Assembly (NCBI RefSeq): GCF_030408715.1
Contig: NZ_CP047202.1
Location: 2,213,907 to 2,277,906 of the forward strand
Source: Corynebacterium confusum
GTDB lineage: Bacteria; Actinomycetota; Actinomycetes; Mycobacteriales; Mycobacteriaceae
Reading direction: 5' to 3'
DNA length: 64,000 nucleotides
Made by a program: the position numbers and the translations under genes. Positions 8,257-17,796 of the stretch are shown in pieces (within the stretch, counting starts at the first letter, position 1; each line of letters begins with the position of its first letter). The notes below the pieces were generated by a model. It was given only the letters and a program-made list of their open reading frames with translations. It made no database searches and was not told the origin of the DNA.

Positions 8257-9621
8257 ATGACTTCCCCTCTGCGCGTTGCAGTCGTTGGTTCCGGCCCAGC
8301 CGGCATTTACGCATCCGATCTTCTGGTTAAGTCCGAGGTCGACGTCAAGGTCGATCTGTTTGAGAAGATGCCCGCCCCCTTCGGCCTGATCCGCTACGGC
8401 GTGGCCCCGGACCACCCGCGCATCAAGGGGATTGTTCAGTCTCTGCACAACGTCATGGAAAAGGAAGACATCCGCTTCCTGGGCAATATTGAGGTCGGCC
8501 GCGACGTTACCGTCGAGGAGCTGCAGGACTACTACGACGCCGTTATCTTCGCCACCGGCGCCACCGCCGACCGCCTGGTCAACATCCCGGGGGAGGACCT
8601 CGAGGGCGTCCACGGCGCCGGCGAGTTCGTGGGTTTCTACGACGGCAACCCGAACTTCAAGCGCGACTGGGACCTGTCCGCCGAGTCCGTGGCCGTCATC
8701 GGCGTGGGCAACGTCTCCCTGGACGTCTCCCGCATCCTGGCCAAGACCGCCGATGAGCTGCTGGTTACGGAGATCCCGGACAACGTTTACCAGGCCCTGA
8801 AGACCAACCGCGCCAAGGAGATTCACGTCTTCGGCCGCCGCGGCCCGGCCCAGGCGAAGTACACCCCGAAGGAGCTCAAGGAGCTGGACGAGTCCCCGAC
8901 CATCGAGGTCATCGTCGATCCGGAAGACATCGACTACGACGCCGCTTCCGAGGAGGCCCGCCGCGCCGCCAAGTCCACCGACCTGGTCTGCCAGACCCTG
9001 GAGGGTTACGCCATGCGCGAGACCAAGGGCGCCCCGCACAAGCTCTACATCCACTTCTTCGAGGCCCCGGTGGAGATCCTCGGTCAGGACGGCAAGGTCA
9101 CCGGCCTGAAGACCGAGCGCACTGAGCTCGACGGCACCGGGCGGGTCAACGGCACCGGCAAGTTCACCGAGTGGCCGGTCCAGGCGGTCTACTCCGCCGT
9201 GGGCTACCACCCGCAGGACGTCGAGGGCGTGCCCTACGACGAGGAGAAGGCCGTCATCCCGAACGACGGCGGCCACGTGCTGCGCGATAACGGCGGGGAG
9301 AAGATCCCGGGCCTGTACACCACGGGCTGGATCAAGCGCGGCCCGGTCGGGCTTATCGGCAACACCAAGTCCGACGCGAAGGACACCACCTCCATGCTGC
9401 TGGCCGATCACCTGGCCGGCGAGCTCACCGAGGCCACCAAGCGCGACCCGCAGGACATCCTGGACCTGCTGGCCAGCCGCGACATCGCCGTGACCACCTG
9501 GGAAGGCTGGCACCGCCTGGACGCGGCCGAGCGCGCCGCCGGCGAGCCGCAGGAGCGCGAGCGCATCAAGATCGTCGAATGGGACGAGATGGTCCGCTAC
9601 GCCGGCCCGCAGGAGGACTAA
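8257..9621 (+). CDS. fprA: Ferredoxin/ferredoxin-NADP+ reductase (adrenodoxin reductase type)
   Basis: A 454-residue flavoprotein. The FAD site VAVVGSGPAGIYASD is at residues 6-20, with PAPFGLIRYGVAPDHP after it, the NADP site VIGVGNVSLDVSR at about 150, and a C-terminal TTWEGWHRLD-type segment. FprA enzymes transfer electrons between NADPH and ferredoxins. Gene order beside a GNAT gene and purT is as in other corynebacteria. A second, internally deleted paralogue lies at 51764-52183. Confidence 0.93.
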   Translation: MTSPLRVAVVGSGPAGIYASDLLVKSEVDVKVDLFEKMPAPFGLIRYGVAPDHPRIKGIVQSLHNVMEKEDIRFLGNIEVGRDVTVEELQDYYDAVIFATGATADRLVNIPGEDLEGVHGAGEFVGFYDGNPNFKRDWDLSAESVAVIGVGNVSLDVSRILAKTADELLVTEIPDNVYQALKTNRAKEIHVFGRRGPAQAKYTPKELKELDESPTIEVIVDPEDIDYDAASEEARRAAKSTDLVCQTLEGYAMRETKGAPHKLYIHFFEAPVEILGQDGKVTGLKTERTELDGTGRVNGTGKFTEWPVQAVYSAVGYHPQDVEGVPYDEEKAVIPNDGGHVLRDNGGEKIPGLYTTGWIKRGPVGLIGNTKSDAKDTTSMLLADHLAGELTEATKRDPQDILDLLASRDIAVTTWEGWHRLDAAERAAGEPQERERIKIVEWDEMVRYAGPQED

Positions 9622-9631
9622 GCCCGCCCGC

Positions 9632-9637
9632 TAGAGT
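9632..9637 (+). promoter_or_regulatory. -10 element of a probable leaderless transcript
   Basis: TAGAGT is followed by 7 bases and then the GTG start at 9645, with no Shine-Dalgarno. This spacing places the transcription start at or next to the GTG. Confidence 0.5.
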
Positions 9638-9644
9638 GGTGGGC

Positions 9645-10223
9645 GTGACTAAAGAATCTTTCCAGCCCACCATCACCGCCGCGCCGCTGGCGGCGCTGGC
9701 CCCGCTAGACGTCCACGCGCTCTACAAGCTGCGCGTGGACGTCTTCGTGCATGAGCAGGCCACCCCTTACGCCGAAATCGATGACACGGACGCCCAGCCG
9801 TCCACCATCCACCTCCTGGCCTGGGACAGCCCTGCTCAAAAACAAGCGCAAGCACAAACACAAGCGCCGACCCAGGATCCCACTCCCCGGCTCCTGGGCA
9901 CGGCCCGCCTGTTCCCGGCGACCATCCCGGACCCGGACGCCACAAAACAAGGCGAGCCCGCCGACGCCCCCACCCTCGAGATAGTCCAGTTCGGCCGCTT
10001 CGCCCTAGATCCCGCCGCCCGGGGCACGGGCCTGGGCCGGCAGCTTATCGATGCCGCCTTGCAGTTCGCCGCCACCGCCCGTCCGGGCGCGCCGGTCTAC
10101 CTGGAGGCGCAATCGCCGCTGACCGGCTACTACGGCCGCTTCGGCTTTAGCGTGTGCGGCGAGCCCTTCGACGAGGACGGCACCCCGCACACACCGATGA
10201 TTAAGCGCGCCGCGGCTGAGTAG
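9645..10223 (+). CDS. GNAT family N-acetyltransferase
   Basis: A 192-residue protein from the GTG at 9645, which is preferred to upstream starts inside fprA because a -10 hexamer lies 7 bases before it. The acetyl-CoA-binding motif A is FALDPAARGTGLGRQLIDAAL-like at about residues 122-141, and the C-terminal YYGRFGFSVCGEPFDEDG is typical of ElaA-like members, whose substrate is unknown. A Gln/Ala/Thr-rich insertion (about residues 62-80) sits between the early strands and probably forms a flexible loop. Confidence 0.85.
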   Translation: MTKESFQPTITAAPLAALAPLDVHALYKLRVDVFVHEQATPYAEIDDTDAQPSTIHLLAWDSPAQKQAQAQTQAPTQDPTPRLLGTARLFPATIPDPDATKQGEPADAPTLEIVQFGRFALDPAARGTGLGRQLIDAALQFAATARPGAPVYLEAQSPLTGYYGRFGFSVCGEPFDEDGTPHTPMIKRAAAE

Positions 10224-10238
10224 CTAGGAGGCAGGCTC

Positions 10239-11615
10239 CTACTTCCGGCCCCACAGCGAGGTGTTTTCGACTGCGGCTTCCTCGTCGTCATCGTCGATGC
10301 CGCCGGTCAGCTCGGGGTTGACGCACACCAGCGGCTCGTCCAGCAGCACCACCTTGTGCAGCTGCGGGATATCCGGGGTCTGGGAGTCCTCGACGACCTC
10401 GGCCGCGGTCGGGGTGCCGCGCACCTCGATGCGCGTGGCCGCCACGTTGGCCCTATCGCGGGCCTCCTCGATGTCCTCGCCCGTGGAGACCACCAGGCCC
10501 ATCCGCCGGCCCTTGTAGGCGCCCGGCTTGCCAAACAGCGTCACGTCGGTCTCCGCGACCGCCATCGCCTGACCCACGCCCTGGTAGGCGACGTCCTCGA
10601 TGTCGTCGTCCGCGTGCAGCACGTAGGCCGCCCCGGGGGAGACCAGCGTGACGTCGATCGGGTAGCCCAGGATGGCGCGGGCCTGCAGCTCGAACTCGGA
10701 GAAGCGCTGGGTGTAGCCGGTCAGCATGGCAGTATCCGATGGCCGCGGGGAGACGGAGGAAAAGTAGACGTCGTCACCGGCGACGAAGAGCTCCACCCCG
10801 TAGACGCCGCGCCCGCCCAGCTCGTTGGAGATTCGCGCGGCCACCGAGCGGGCGTTTTCCAGCGCGCGCTGGCTCATGGGCATCGGCTGCCACGACTCCA
10901 CCAAGTCGCCGTGCTCGTGGCGGTGGCCGATAGGCTCGCTGAACCAGGTGGCCATCTCCTTGGTGGACGGGTCGATGGAGCGCACCGCCAGCAGCGTGAC
11001 CTCGTAGTCGAAGTCCACGAAGCGCTCGGCCACCACGCAGTCGGAGTCAGAGGACACGCGGCGGACCTTTTGCCAGGCGCTGGCGATTTCTTCCGGATCG
11101 CGGACCAGCATATGCCCCTTGCCGGAGGTCGACACGTCCGGCTTGATGATGCACGGGAAGCCGAGCTCCTCGACCGCGGCGGCGAGCTGTTCCTCCGAGT
11201 TCGCGAAGCGGTAGGCCGTCGTGGGCAGGCCCAGCGACTCCGCCGCACTGCGGATCGATTCCCGGTCCCGGGTGAGCTCACAGGCGCGCGCGGTGGGCAC
11301 CACCACGGCGTCAGTTTCCGCCTCCAGGCGGGACAAGGCGTCCACGGCCACCATCTCCACCTCAGGCACTACGAAGTCCGGCTGGACCTGGGAGGCAATC
11401 TCCCAGACCGCCTGCGGGTCGGAAATCTGCGCCACGTGCGCCACGTGGGCGATGTGCAGCGCCGGCGCCCCCGGGTAGGAGTCCACCGCGTGCACCTCTA
11501 GTCCCAGGCGCTGGAACGCAGCCGTCAGCTCCTTGCCGAGCTCACCACCGCCGAGCAGCAGCACCTTGGTGGCGTTCGATGTCAGCGGCGTTCCGATATG
11601 TTGTGCAAAGTCCAT
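10239..11615 (-). CDS. purT: Formate-dependent phosphoribosylglycinamide formyltransferase
   Basis: A 458-residue ATP-grasp enzyme. It formylates GAR with formate and ATP in purine synthesis, an alternative to folate-dependent PurN. The N-terminal VLLLGGGELGKEL, VPEVEMVAVDAL, TSGKGHM and SPRPSDTAMLT motifs are those of PurT. It is longer than E. coli PurT (392), mainly through an acidic C-terminal tail (about residues 410-458). It sits near purA, as in C. glutamicum. Confidence 0.92.
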   Translation of the reverse strand: MDFAQHIGTPLTSNATKVLLLGGGELGKELTAAFQRLGLEVHAVDSYPGAPALHIAHVAHVAQISDPQAVWEIASQVQPDFVVPEVEMVAVDALSRLEAETDAVVVPTARACELTRDRESIRSAAESLGLPTTAYRFANSEEQLAAAVEELGFPCIIKPDVSTSGKGHMLVRDPEEIASAWQKVRRVSSDSDCVVAERFVDFDYEVTLLAVRSIDPSTKEMATWFSEPIGHRHEHGDLVESWQPMPMSQRALENARSVAARISNELGGRGVYGVELFVAGDDVYFSSVSPRPSDTAMLTGYTQRFSEFELQARAILGYPIDVTLVSPGAAYVLHADDDIEDVAYQGVGQAMAVAETDVTLFGKPGAYKGRRMGLVVSTGEDIEEARDRANVAATRIEVRGTPTAAEVVEDSQTPDIPQLHKVVLLDEPLVCVNPELTGGIDDDDEEAAVENTSLWGRK

Positions 11616-11734
11616 AGATCGTTCCTCCAGAAGCTGTGAGACACCACAGCAAACTCTGCGCCCATTATCGCATAGCGCCAGCTATCTGCCGCATTGGAAC
11701 AGGCCATAACATTGCGCAGGTGCCGGTCCTACAA

Positions 11735-11783
11735 CGCACAAACTCCCGCCCAGCTGCCATCACAGCATTCGACGGGAGTGCGT
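11735..11783 (-). terminator. Probable terminator after purA
   Basis: On the minus strand GCACTCCCG-type bases pair with CGGGAGT, and a small inner GCTG/CAGC stem lies in the loop. It begins about 20 bp downstream of the purA stop. There is no strong T-run. Confidence 0.45.
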
Positions 11784-11805
11784 GTTCTATTGGTTTTCTG
11801 CCTGT

Positions 11806-13098
11806 TTAGGCGTCCTCAAGGACGTCGTGGCGCACGATGGTCTGGTCGCGGCCGGGGCCGACGCCGATGTAGGAGATGCGGGTGCCGGACAGTTCCTCGA
11901 GGCGCAGGACGTAGTCCTGGGCCTTCTGCGGCAGTTCCTCGAAGGTCTGGCAGCCGGTGATGTCCTCGTCCCAGGCCGGCATGGTCTCAAAGATGGGCTC
12001 TGCGTGGTGGAAGTCGGACTGGGTCATGGGCATCTCGTCGAAGCGCTTGCCGTCCACGTCGTAGGCCACGCAGATGGGGATCTCCCCAATGCCGGTCAGC
12101 ACGTCCAGCTTGGTCAGGAAGTAGTCGGTGAAGCCGTTGACGCGGGTGGCATAGCGGGCGATGACGGAGTCGTACCAACCGCAGCGGCGCTTGCGGCCGG
12201 TGTTGACGCCGATCTCCCCGCCGGTGGTCTGCAGGTACTCGCCCCACTTGTCGAAGAGCTCCGTGGGGAACGGGCCCGCGCCCACGCGGGTCGTATACGC
12301 CTTGATGATGCCCAGAGAAGTGGTGATCTGCGTCGGGCCCACGCCCGAGCCCACCGAGGCGCCGCCGGCCGACGGGTTGGAGGAGGTCACGAACGGGTAG
12401 GTGCCGTGGTCCACGTCCAGCATGGTGGCCTGGCCGCCCTCCATGAGGACGTGCTTGCCGTTGGACAGGGCATCGTTGAGCTCTAGCTCGGCTTCGATGA
12501 CCATCGGGCGCAGGCGCTCCCGGTAGCTCAGGAAGTACTCCACGACCTGCTCCGGGTCGATGGCCTTGCGGTTGTACATCTTGACCAGCATCTGGTTCTT
12601 GATGTCCAGCGCGGAGGTGACCTTCTGGCGCAGGATGGACTCGTCGAAGATGTCCTGGACGCGTATGCCGATGCGCGCGACCTTGTCCGCGTAGGCCGGG
12701 CCGATGCCGCGGCCGGTGGTGCCGATGGCACGCTTGCCCAGGAAGCGCTCCTGCACGCGGTCGAGCGTCTGGTGGTACGGCGCCACCAGGTGCGCGTTGG
12801 CGGAGATTTTCAGGCGGGAGGCCTTCGCGCCGCGGGCTTCCAGCCCGTCGATCTCGTCGAAGAGGGCCTCCAGGTTAATCACGACGCCGTTGCCCAGGAT
12901 CGGGGTGGCGTTTTCCGACAGGATGCCGGCGGGCAGGAGCTTGAGCTCGTACTTCTCGCCGCCGACCACGACGGTGTGGCCGGCGTTGTTGCCGCCGTTC
13001 GGCTTGACGACGTAGTCGACCTTGCCGCCGAGGATATCCGTCGCCTTGCCCTTGCCTTCGTCGCCCCACTGAGCGCCAACAATGACGATTGCTGCCAT
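11806..13098 (-). CDS. purA: Adenylosuccinate synthetase
   Basis: A 430-residue GTP-dependent enzyme joining IMP and aspartate to adenylosuccinate, the first step from IMP to AMP. The N-terminal P-loop [37 protein letters not shown], and the GTP-specificity loop KLDVLTG are intact. Length is normal. It is divergent from the conserved hypothetical gene at 13206. Confidence 0.97.
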   Translation of the reverse strand: MAAIVIVGAQWGDEGKGKATDILGGKVDYVVKPNGGNNAGHTVVVGGEKYELKLLPAGILSENATPILGNGVVINLEALFDEIDGLEARGAKASRLKISANAHLVAPYHQTLDRVQERFLGKRAIGTTGRGIGPAYADKVARIGIRVQDIFDESILRQKVTSALDIKNQMLVKMYNRKAIDPEQVVEYFLSYRERLRPMVIEAELELNDALSNGKHVLMEGGQATMLDVDHGTYPFVTSSNPSAGGASVGSGVGPTQITTSLGIIKAYTTRVGAGPFPTELFDKWGEYLQTTGGEIGVNTGRKRRCGWYDSVIARYATRVNGFTDYFLTKLDVLTGIGEIPICVAYDVDGKRFDEMPMTQSDFHHAEPIFETMPAWDEDITGCQTFEELPQKAQDYVLRLEELSGTRISYIGVGPGRDQTIVRHDVLEDA

Positions 13099-13205
13099 GG
13101 TTGTTAATTCACTTCCCCATTTTAATTGGAGTCAAATACGCACTAACTCTACCTGCTTAGCTATCCGCGTGGGCACTCCTACCCCGGCGAAGTAGCATAG
13201 AAAAC

Positions 13206-14078
13206 ATGCGTGTGATGATCCTGCGCTGCGGCGCGCCTCAGTTTCCACTGCCCGACGATCCGGACTCCAGCTGGGAAATCCTGGATTGCAGCGCCGTGCC
13301 CACGCGCAAGGAGCTCAAGACGGTAGACGCCGCCGCCCGGGAGATCCTGCCCGAAGACCCCACGCCGTCGCTCGACGAGATCGCCGCCCAGCCCGACGTG
13401 GCGCACCTGGGCGCGCCGGCGCCTGCGCCCCAGCCAGTGCCGGAGGCGCTGCGCGTGGTCGTCATCGGCACGGACGCCGCCCTGTCCGCGGTGATTACCC
13501 GGCTCATGCGCGCCGACACCATGTGGGTCGAGGTCGCCTACGTGCCGGTGGAGGATTCCTCCGCCGCCGCCCAGAACTGGGGCCTGCCCCAGACTGCGGA
13601 CGACGCCTTCCGCCTGGCGCTCGACGGGGCGGTCGCGCCGGTGCCCACCATCCGCAACGACGCCGGCCAGGCCGTGGCGGGATCGGCCACCATCAGCCAG
13701 TGGAACCCCGGGGCCATGACCGGGGAGATCATCGTGGACGACCACGTGCTCGTCCGCCAGGACGGGGAGGCCCTAAGCGGAGCCCAGACGGGCGTCTACG
13801 GCGCCAAACTGGTGCCCATGGTGGACGCCCCCGGCATCGTCGCCGCGGCGGCGCCAGTGGCCCGCCAGGGGCTGCTCGAGCGCCTGCGGCGCAAGCAGGC
13901 CGCGCCCCAGCCCGGCCCGGTGGATCCGTCCACCGTGGCCACCGGGCGCGCGGTCCAGGCCGGCGGGCCGGAGCTGCGCGTGACCGTGGACGGGGTCTCC
14001 CGCCCCCGCCCCGTCGACCGCGTGACCTTCTACCGGCACCTGCGCGACCTGCAGGTGGTGCGGATGGCGCGCCCCTAG
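13206..14078 (+). CDS. Conserved actinobacterial protein next to purA, possibly with a diacylglycerol-kinase-like N-domain
   Basis: A 290-residue soluble protein with no signal peptide. After a Pro/Ala-rich N-terminus the core starts at about residue 80 with LRVVVIGTDAALSAVITRL, followed by VEVAYVPV and GAVAPVPTIRND. This order of strands resembles the nucleotide-binding half of the NAD/diacylglycerol kinase fold, but the GGDGT motif is absent, so kinase activity is not supported. A hypothetical gene also sits next to purA in mycobacteria. TAGCAT lies 7 bases before the ATG, suggesting a leaderless transcript. Function unknown. Confidence 0.7.
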   Translation: MRVMILRCGAPQFPLPDDPDSSWEILDCSAVPTRKELKTVDAAAREILPEDPTPSLDEIAAQPDVAHLGAPAPAPQPVPEALRVVVIGTDAALSAVITRLMRADTMWVEVAYVPVEDSSAAAQNWGLPQTADDAFRLALDGAVAPVPTIRNDAGQAVAGSATISQWNPGAMTGEIIVDDHVLVRQDGEALSGAQTGVYGAKLVPMVDAPGIVAAAAPVARQGLLERLRRKQAAPQPGPVDPSTVATGRAVQAGGPELRVTVDGVSRPRPVDRVTFYRHLRDLQVVRMARP

Positions 14079-14081
14079 CGC

Positions 14082-15281
14082 CTAAAGGTCGTGCTCATCC
14101 TCGTCGTAGATCTCCGGCGGGTAGGCCGGGGTCTGCGAGGTCGGGATGAGCACCGCCACGGCGGACTCGCGGGACATGCCGCAAATCATCAGCAGGTCCA
14201 CCACGATGGAGCGCGTCTGCGCCAGGATGGCGTAGGCCGACAGCTGGCTGCGGCCCTCCACAATGTCCATGCTGGCCCTAGCACCCGCGCGGCGCAGCCG
14301 CTGGACCAGGTGGGGCAGCTCCTGGGCCTCGTTGAGGCCGCGCCGGCTGCCGTAGATTTCGGCCAGCTCCTCCATGACCGAGCACAGCTCCTCAATGAGC
14401 TCGATCTGGGCCGGGGAGACGCTGTCCCCGTCCTCGGTAATGACCAACGCGCGGCGGGAGAGCACGCGCACGCCGCGCACACCGTTGTCCACGGGCACCA
14501 GGATGCGCTCCAGCGAGCGGATATTGCGCCTAGATCCCCACATGATGGGCGAGACCTCTGAGGCCTCCCGGCCCTGCTTGGCGGCATCGGCCAGCTTCTC
14601 GATATTGGTCTGCGTGCCGAAGACGGCCTGCCGGGCCTCCTCGATGATCTCGACGTCCTGCTTCTCCAGCCCGCGGGAGACGTCGTAGAGCACGCTGGCG
14701 GCGATGCTGAGCACCTTGGAGACCTCCCGGCGCGCCTGGGCCAGCGGCGAGTTCGGGATGAGCGCGATGGTTACCACGCCGATGACGGACCCGATGAGGG
14801 CATCGATAGCGCGGTTTAAGCCCCCGGCGCCTTCCGTGGGCGGGAAGATGGTGGCGATCAGGATGGAGCCAAAGACGATCTGGTTGGTCAGCAGCGGCGA
14901 TTTCGTCATGAACGAGCCGAGCAGCAGCGTCGCGCCCACGATCACGGTGATCTGGAACGGGCCCTGGCCGACGAATTGGAAGAGGATATCCCCCACCGCC
15001 ACGCCGGTAATGCCGCCGATGGCCATCTCCACCGCGCGCTTCATCCGGTCGCCGCCAGACAGGCCCAGGATGATCACCGTGGAGATCGGCGCGAAGAAGG
15101 GCTGCGCGTGGCCCGCGATGTCGTTGGCCACCCAGTAGGACAGCCCCGCGCCGACGGTGGCCTGCAGGATAAACACGAAGCGCGAGCGCACGCGGTTCAA
15201 CCGGGCCATTAATGACCGGTCGATACTGCGCAGGCGCTCGCGCGTGGTGAGTCGTTTTCGTTCTTCGGCCATGGGCGCCAT
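14082..15281 (-). CDS. FUSC / aromatic acid exporter family membrane protein
   Basis: A 399-residue protein. The N-terminal ~180 residues contain about five or six membrane segments (for example FVFILQATVGAGLSYWVAND and ITGVAVGDILFQFVGQ). The remaining ~220 residues are a soluble, largely helical domain. This organisation matches the half-size FUSC/ArAE_1 proteins related to fusaric-acid and p-hydroxybenzoate exporters; substrate unknown. Two ATG codons, at 15281 and 15272 (MAEERK), are both possible starts. It ends 3 bp from the convergent gene at 13206-14078. Confidence 0.75.
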   Translation of the reverse strand: MAPMAEERKRLTTRERLRSIDRSLMARLNRVRSRFVFILQATVGAGLSYWVANDIAGHAQPFFAPISTVIILGLSGGDRMKRAVEMAIGGITGVAVGDILFQFVGQGPFQITVIVGATLLLGSFMTKSPLLTNQIVFGSILIATIFPPTEGAGGLNRAIDALIGSVIGVVTIALIPNSPLAQARREVSKVLSIAASVLYDVSRGLEKQDVEIIEEARQAVFGTQTNIEKLADAAKQGREASEVSPIMWGSRRNIRSLERILVPVDNGVRGVRVLSRRALVITEDGDSVSPAQIELIEELCSVMEELAEIYGSRRGLNEAQELPHLVQRLRRAGARASMDIVEGRSQLSAYAILAQTRSIVVDLLMICGMSRESAVAVLIPTSQTPAYPPEIYDEDEHDL

Positions 15282-15322
15282 TCTAGGACACTTTTATGGC
15301 GCCGCGGCCCGAAAAGACTGCT

Positions 15323-16357
15323 TTAGCGGGAAACCGTCTTCCCCACGGAGTGCAGGTCCTGGCACGCCTCGATGACGCGCTCGGACATGCCCTGCTCCGC
15401 CTTCTTCAGGTAGGAGCGCGGGTCGTAGACCTTCTTGTTGCCCACCTCGCCGTCGATCTTGAACACGCCGTCGTAGTTGGCAAACATGTGGCGGGCGACC
15501 GGGTTGGTGAACGCGTACTGGGTGTCGGTGTCCACGTTCATCTTGATGACGCCGTAGCGCAGGGCTTCCTCGATCTTTTCCTTCTCGGAGCCGGAGCCGC
15601 CGTGGAATACGAAGTCGAAGGGCTTGGCGCCCTCGTCTAGGCCGAGCTTCTTCTGCGCGGTCTGCTGGCCTTCCAGCAGGACCTCCGGGCGCAGCTTCAC
15701 ATTGCCCGGCTTGTAGACGCCGTGGACGTTGCCGAAGGTGGCGGCCAGCAGGTAGCGGCCGTTCTCGCCGGTGCCCAGGGCGTCGATGGTCTTTTCAAAG
15801 TCCTCGACGGAGGTGTAGAGGTTGTCGCCAGCCTTGGCTTCGACGCCGTCTTCCTCGCCGCCGACGACGCCGATCTCGGCCTCCAGGATGATGTGGGCCT
15901 TGCGGGCCTTTTCCAGCAGCTCCTGGGCGATCTCCAGGTTCTCATCGATCGGGATGGCGGAGCCGTCCCACATGTGGGACTGGAACAGCGGCAGCTCGCC
16001 GCGGTCGACGCGCTCCTGGGAGATGGCGATGAGCGGACGGACGAAGTCGTCCAACACCTCCTTCTGGCAGTGGTCGGTGTGCAGCGCGACGTTGATGCCG
16101 TAGTGCTTGGCGGCCTCGTGCGCGAAGGCGGCCAGCGCCTGGGCGCCCGCTACCTTGTTCTTGACTGCCAGGCCGGAACCGAACTCCGCACCGCCCGTGG
16201 AGAACTGGATAATGCCGTCGGACTCGGCCTCAGCGAAGCCCTTGAGTGCGGCGTTGATGGTCTCCGAGGAGGTGCAGTTGATGGCCGGGAAGGCGAAGCC
16301 AGACTGCTTCGCCTCATCCAGCATGGCGTTGTAGACCTCTGGGGTAGCAATAGGCAT
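15323..16357 (-). CDS. fba: Fructose-bisphosphate aldolase, class II
   Basis: A 344-residue zinc enzyme that cleaves fructose 1,6-bisphosphate to DHAP and glyceraldehyde 3-phosphate. The zinc-ligand motif ALHTDHCQKEVLDD, LEAEIGVVGGEEDGV, the phosphate-binding FGNVHGVYKPGNVKL, and FHGGSGS are all present. Length and organisation are those of the class IIA actinobacterial enzyme. Confidence 0.97.
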   Translation of the reverse strand: MPIATPEVYNAMLDEAKQSGFAFPAINCTSSETINAALKGFAEAESDGIIQFSTGGAEFGSGLAVKNKVAGAQALAAFAHEAAKHYGINVALHTDHCQKEVLDDFVRPLIAISQERVDRGELPLFQSHMWDGSAIPIDENLEIAQELLEKARKAHIILEAEIGVVGGEEDGVEAKAGDNLYTSVEDFEKTIDALGTGENGRYLLAATFGNVHGVYKPGNVKLRPEVLLEGQQTAQKKLGLDEGAKPFDFVFHGGSGSEKEKIEEALRYGVIKMNVDTDTQYAFTNPVARHMFANYDGVFKIDGEVGNKKVYDPRSYLKKAEQGMSERVIEACQDLHSVGKTVSR

Positions 16358-16499
16358 AGAAGTGAATCTTCCTTACTTGGTTCGCGTTTGACTTACTGCA
16401 CTACCAAGTATGCCTGTGATTTGGCTTGCGCGCCGCAGGTCTTGGTTAAGGAAAGGTGTGAGTTTCTACCTAGCCGGTGTCTGGTCCCGGCTAGTGGGG

Positions 16500-17699
16500 C
16501 TAGCCCCGGCCTTCTGCGCGGTCGCGGGCGACGCGGGCGGCGGCCTCCATCAGCATCCAACCGGACAGCTGCACCGACAGGTCGCGCTCGGCAATGCGGA
16601 TGACGCCGACCTTCTCGCCCAGGGTGGTCGGGCCCAGGCCGAAGTTATGGGGCAGGCGCGCGTCCGCGGTCCAATCCGTGCCGAAGATAGGCAGGCCGTC
16701 GACCTCCAGGCGGTGCTCCCAGACCGAGGCGGCCGAGGACAACACCAGGCGGGCGGCCAGCTTCTTCGCCGCGCGGTTGGCGGGCGAATCCCCCGGCAGG
16801 CGCACGGCCGCGTCCGCCAGGTAGCGCACCAGGATGCCCTTGAACAGGCCGCCGTCGCCGTCGCCGGTGTCCCAGTCGATGACCCCAGCGGGGGTGGCCA
16901 TATACGAGGCGATGGCCTGGATGAGCCCGCGGATGCGGGTCAGGTACTTCACGGTGCCCTCGGCGCGCTCGGCCTCCTGGACCGAGTCCAGGTGCTCGAG
17001 GGAGGAAAAGCCGGCGCGCTTGCGTAGGGCCAGCGCGATCTCCACGCAGGCGCCCAAGACCACGCCCTGGCAGTAGGGGTGCAGGTTGCGCACCCACTCC
17101 GGGCCGTCCATGCGCATGCGGATGCCGTCCATGATAAGCCCCTGGTCATCGACCAGGTTTTCGTAGATCCACTCGATGATCTCCTCGGCCTCGGCCAGGT
17201 GCCCGGTGCGCGCCAAGAGGATCGCCGCCGGCCCGTTGGAGGGCACGTTGAAGAAGTTCTCGCCCTCCCGCCACGGCAGGACGCCCAGGTGCTCGTCGCG
17301 GCCGGCGCGGATGTTGTCCTGCAGCTCCGCGAGCTTCGAATAGGGCTTGACCTTGCTCAGCTGCCCGGCGCGCTGCAGGGCGAGCGCCATCCAGGCCTTG
17401 TCGTCGAAATAGCGGTTGTTCTTCAGCGGGCTGAGGTTGCGCACTCGGATGCCGCGCACGGTTTCGGTGATCCGCTTGCGCCGCATCTTGGTGTTGTTGC
17501 GCTGGGCTGCATCCACCAGGCAGTCCAGGTAGTGCGCCTGCCACCAGTAGTGCCAGTGGAGGAAGATCTTTTCCTTGCTGGTGGGCGGCCAGCGCACGAT
17601 TGCCAGGTTGGTCTTTGGCAGTCCCCACACGCGTGCTGCGTGGCGGTCATTGATGGCGGTTTCTGCCAGATCCGCGCGGTGTGCCCACTTTTCGTCCAC
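16500..17699 (-). CDS. GH76-like glycoside hydrolase (putative alpha-1,6-mannanase family), no signal peptide
   Basis: A 399-residue protein with the (alpha/alpha)6-type pattern of family GH76. WHYWWQAHYLDCLVDAA is near the N-terminus, NNRYFDDKAWMALALQRAG carries the paired aspartates, and NVPSNGPAAILLARTG and LHPYCQGVVLGACVEIAL follow. GH76 enzymes cut alpha-1,6-mannan, present in corynebacterial lipomannan. The start is GTG at 17699. No export signal is visible, so it may act in the cytosol. Homologues beside fba and trmH-pyrE are known in corynebacteria. Confidence 0.75.
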   Translation of the reverse strand: MDEKWAHRADLAETAINDRHAARVWGLPKTNLAIVRWPPTSKEKIFLHWHYWWQAHYLDCLVDAAQRNNTKMRRKRITETVRGIRVRNLSPLKNNRYFDDKAWMALALQRAGQLSKVKPYSKLAELQDNIRAGRDEHLGVLPWREGENFFNVPSNGPAAILLARTGHLAEAEEIIEWIYENLVDDQGLIMDGIRMRMDGPEWVRNLHPYCQGVVLGACVEIALALRKRAGFSSLEHLDSVQEAERAEGTVKYLTRIRGLIQAIASYMATPAGVIDWDTGDGDGGLFKGILVRYLADAAVRLPGDSPANRAAKKLAARLVLSSAASVWEHRLEVDGLPIFGTDWTADARLPHNFGLGPTTLGEKVGVIRIAERDLSVQLSGWMLMEAAARVARDRAEGRG

Positions 17700-17796
17700 T
17701 CAGGTGCCCTAATTTCAGTCGATCTATTACTCACAGGAATTCTAGCGCGCTCCCAGCTCACACGTGCAATTTTGTGCAACTGGCTGGCGCCCCCGC

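Noticed and set aside
8206..9513. Large minus-strand open frame (435 codons) opposite fprA, and similar long frames opposite putA, alaT, gltS, ackA and dnaK
   Set aside because: They mirror real genes in GC-rich DNA, where the opposite strand has few stops. Translations show low-complexity Gly/Val/Arg/His runs and no domains.
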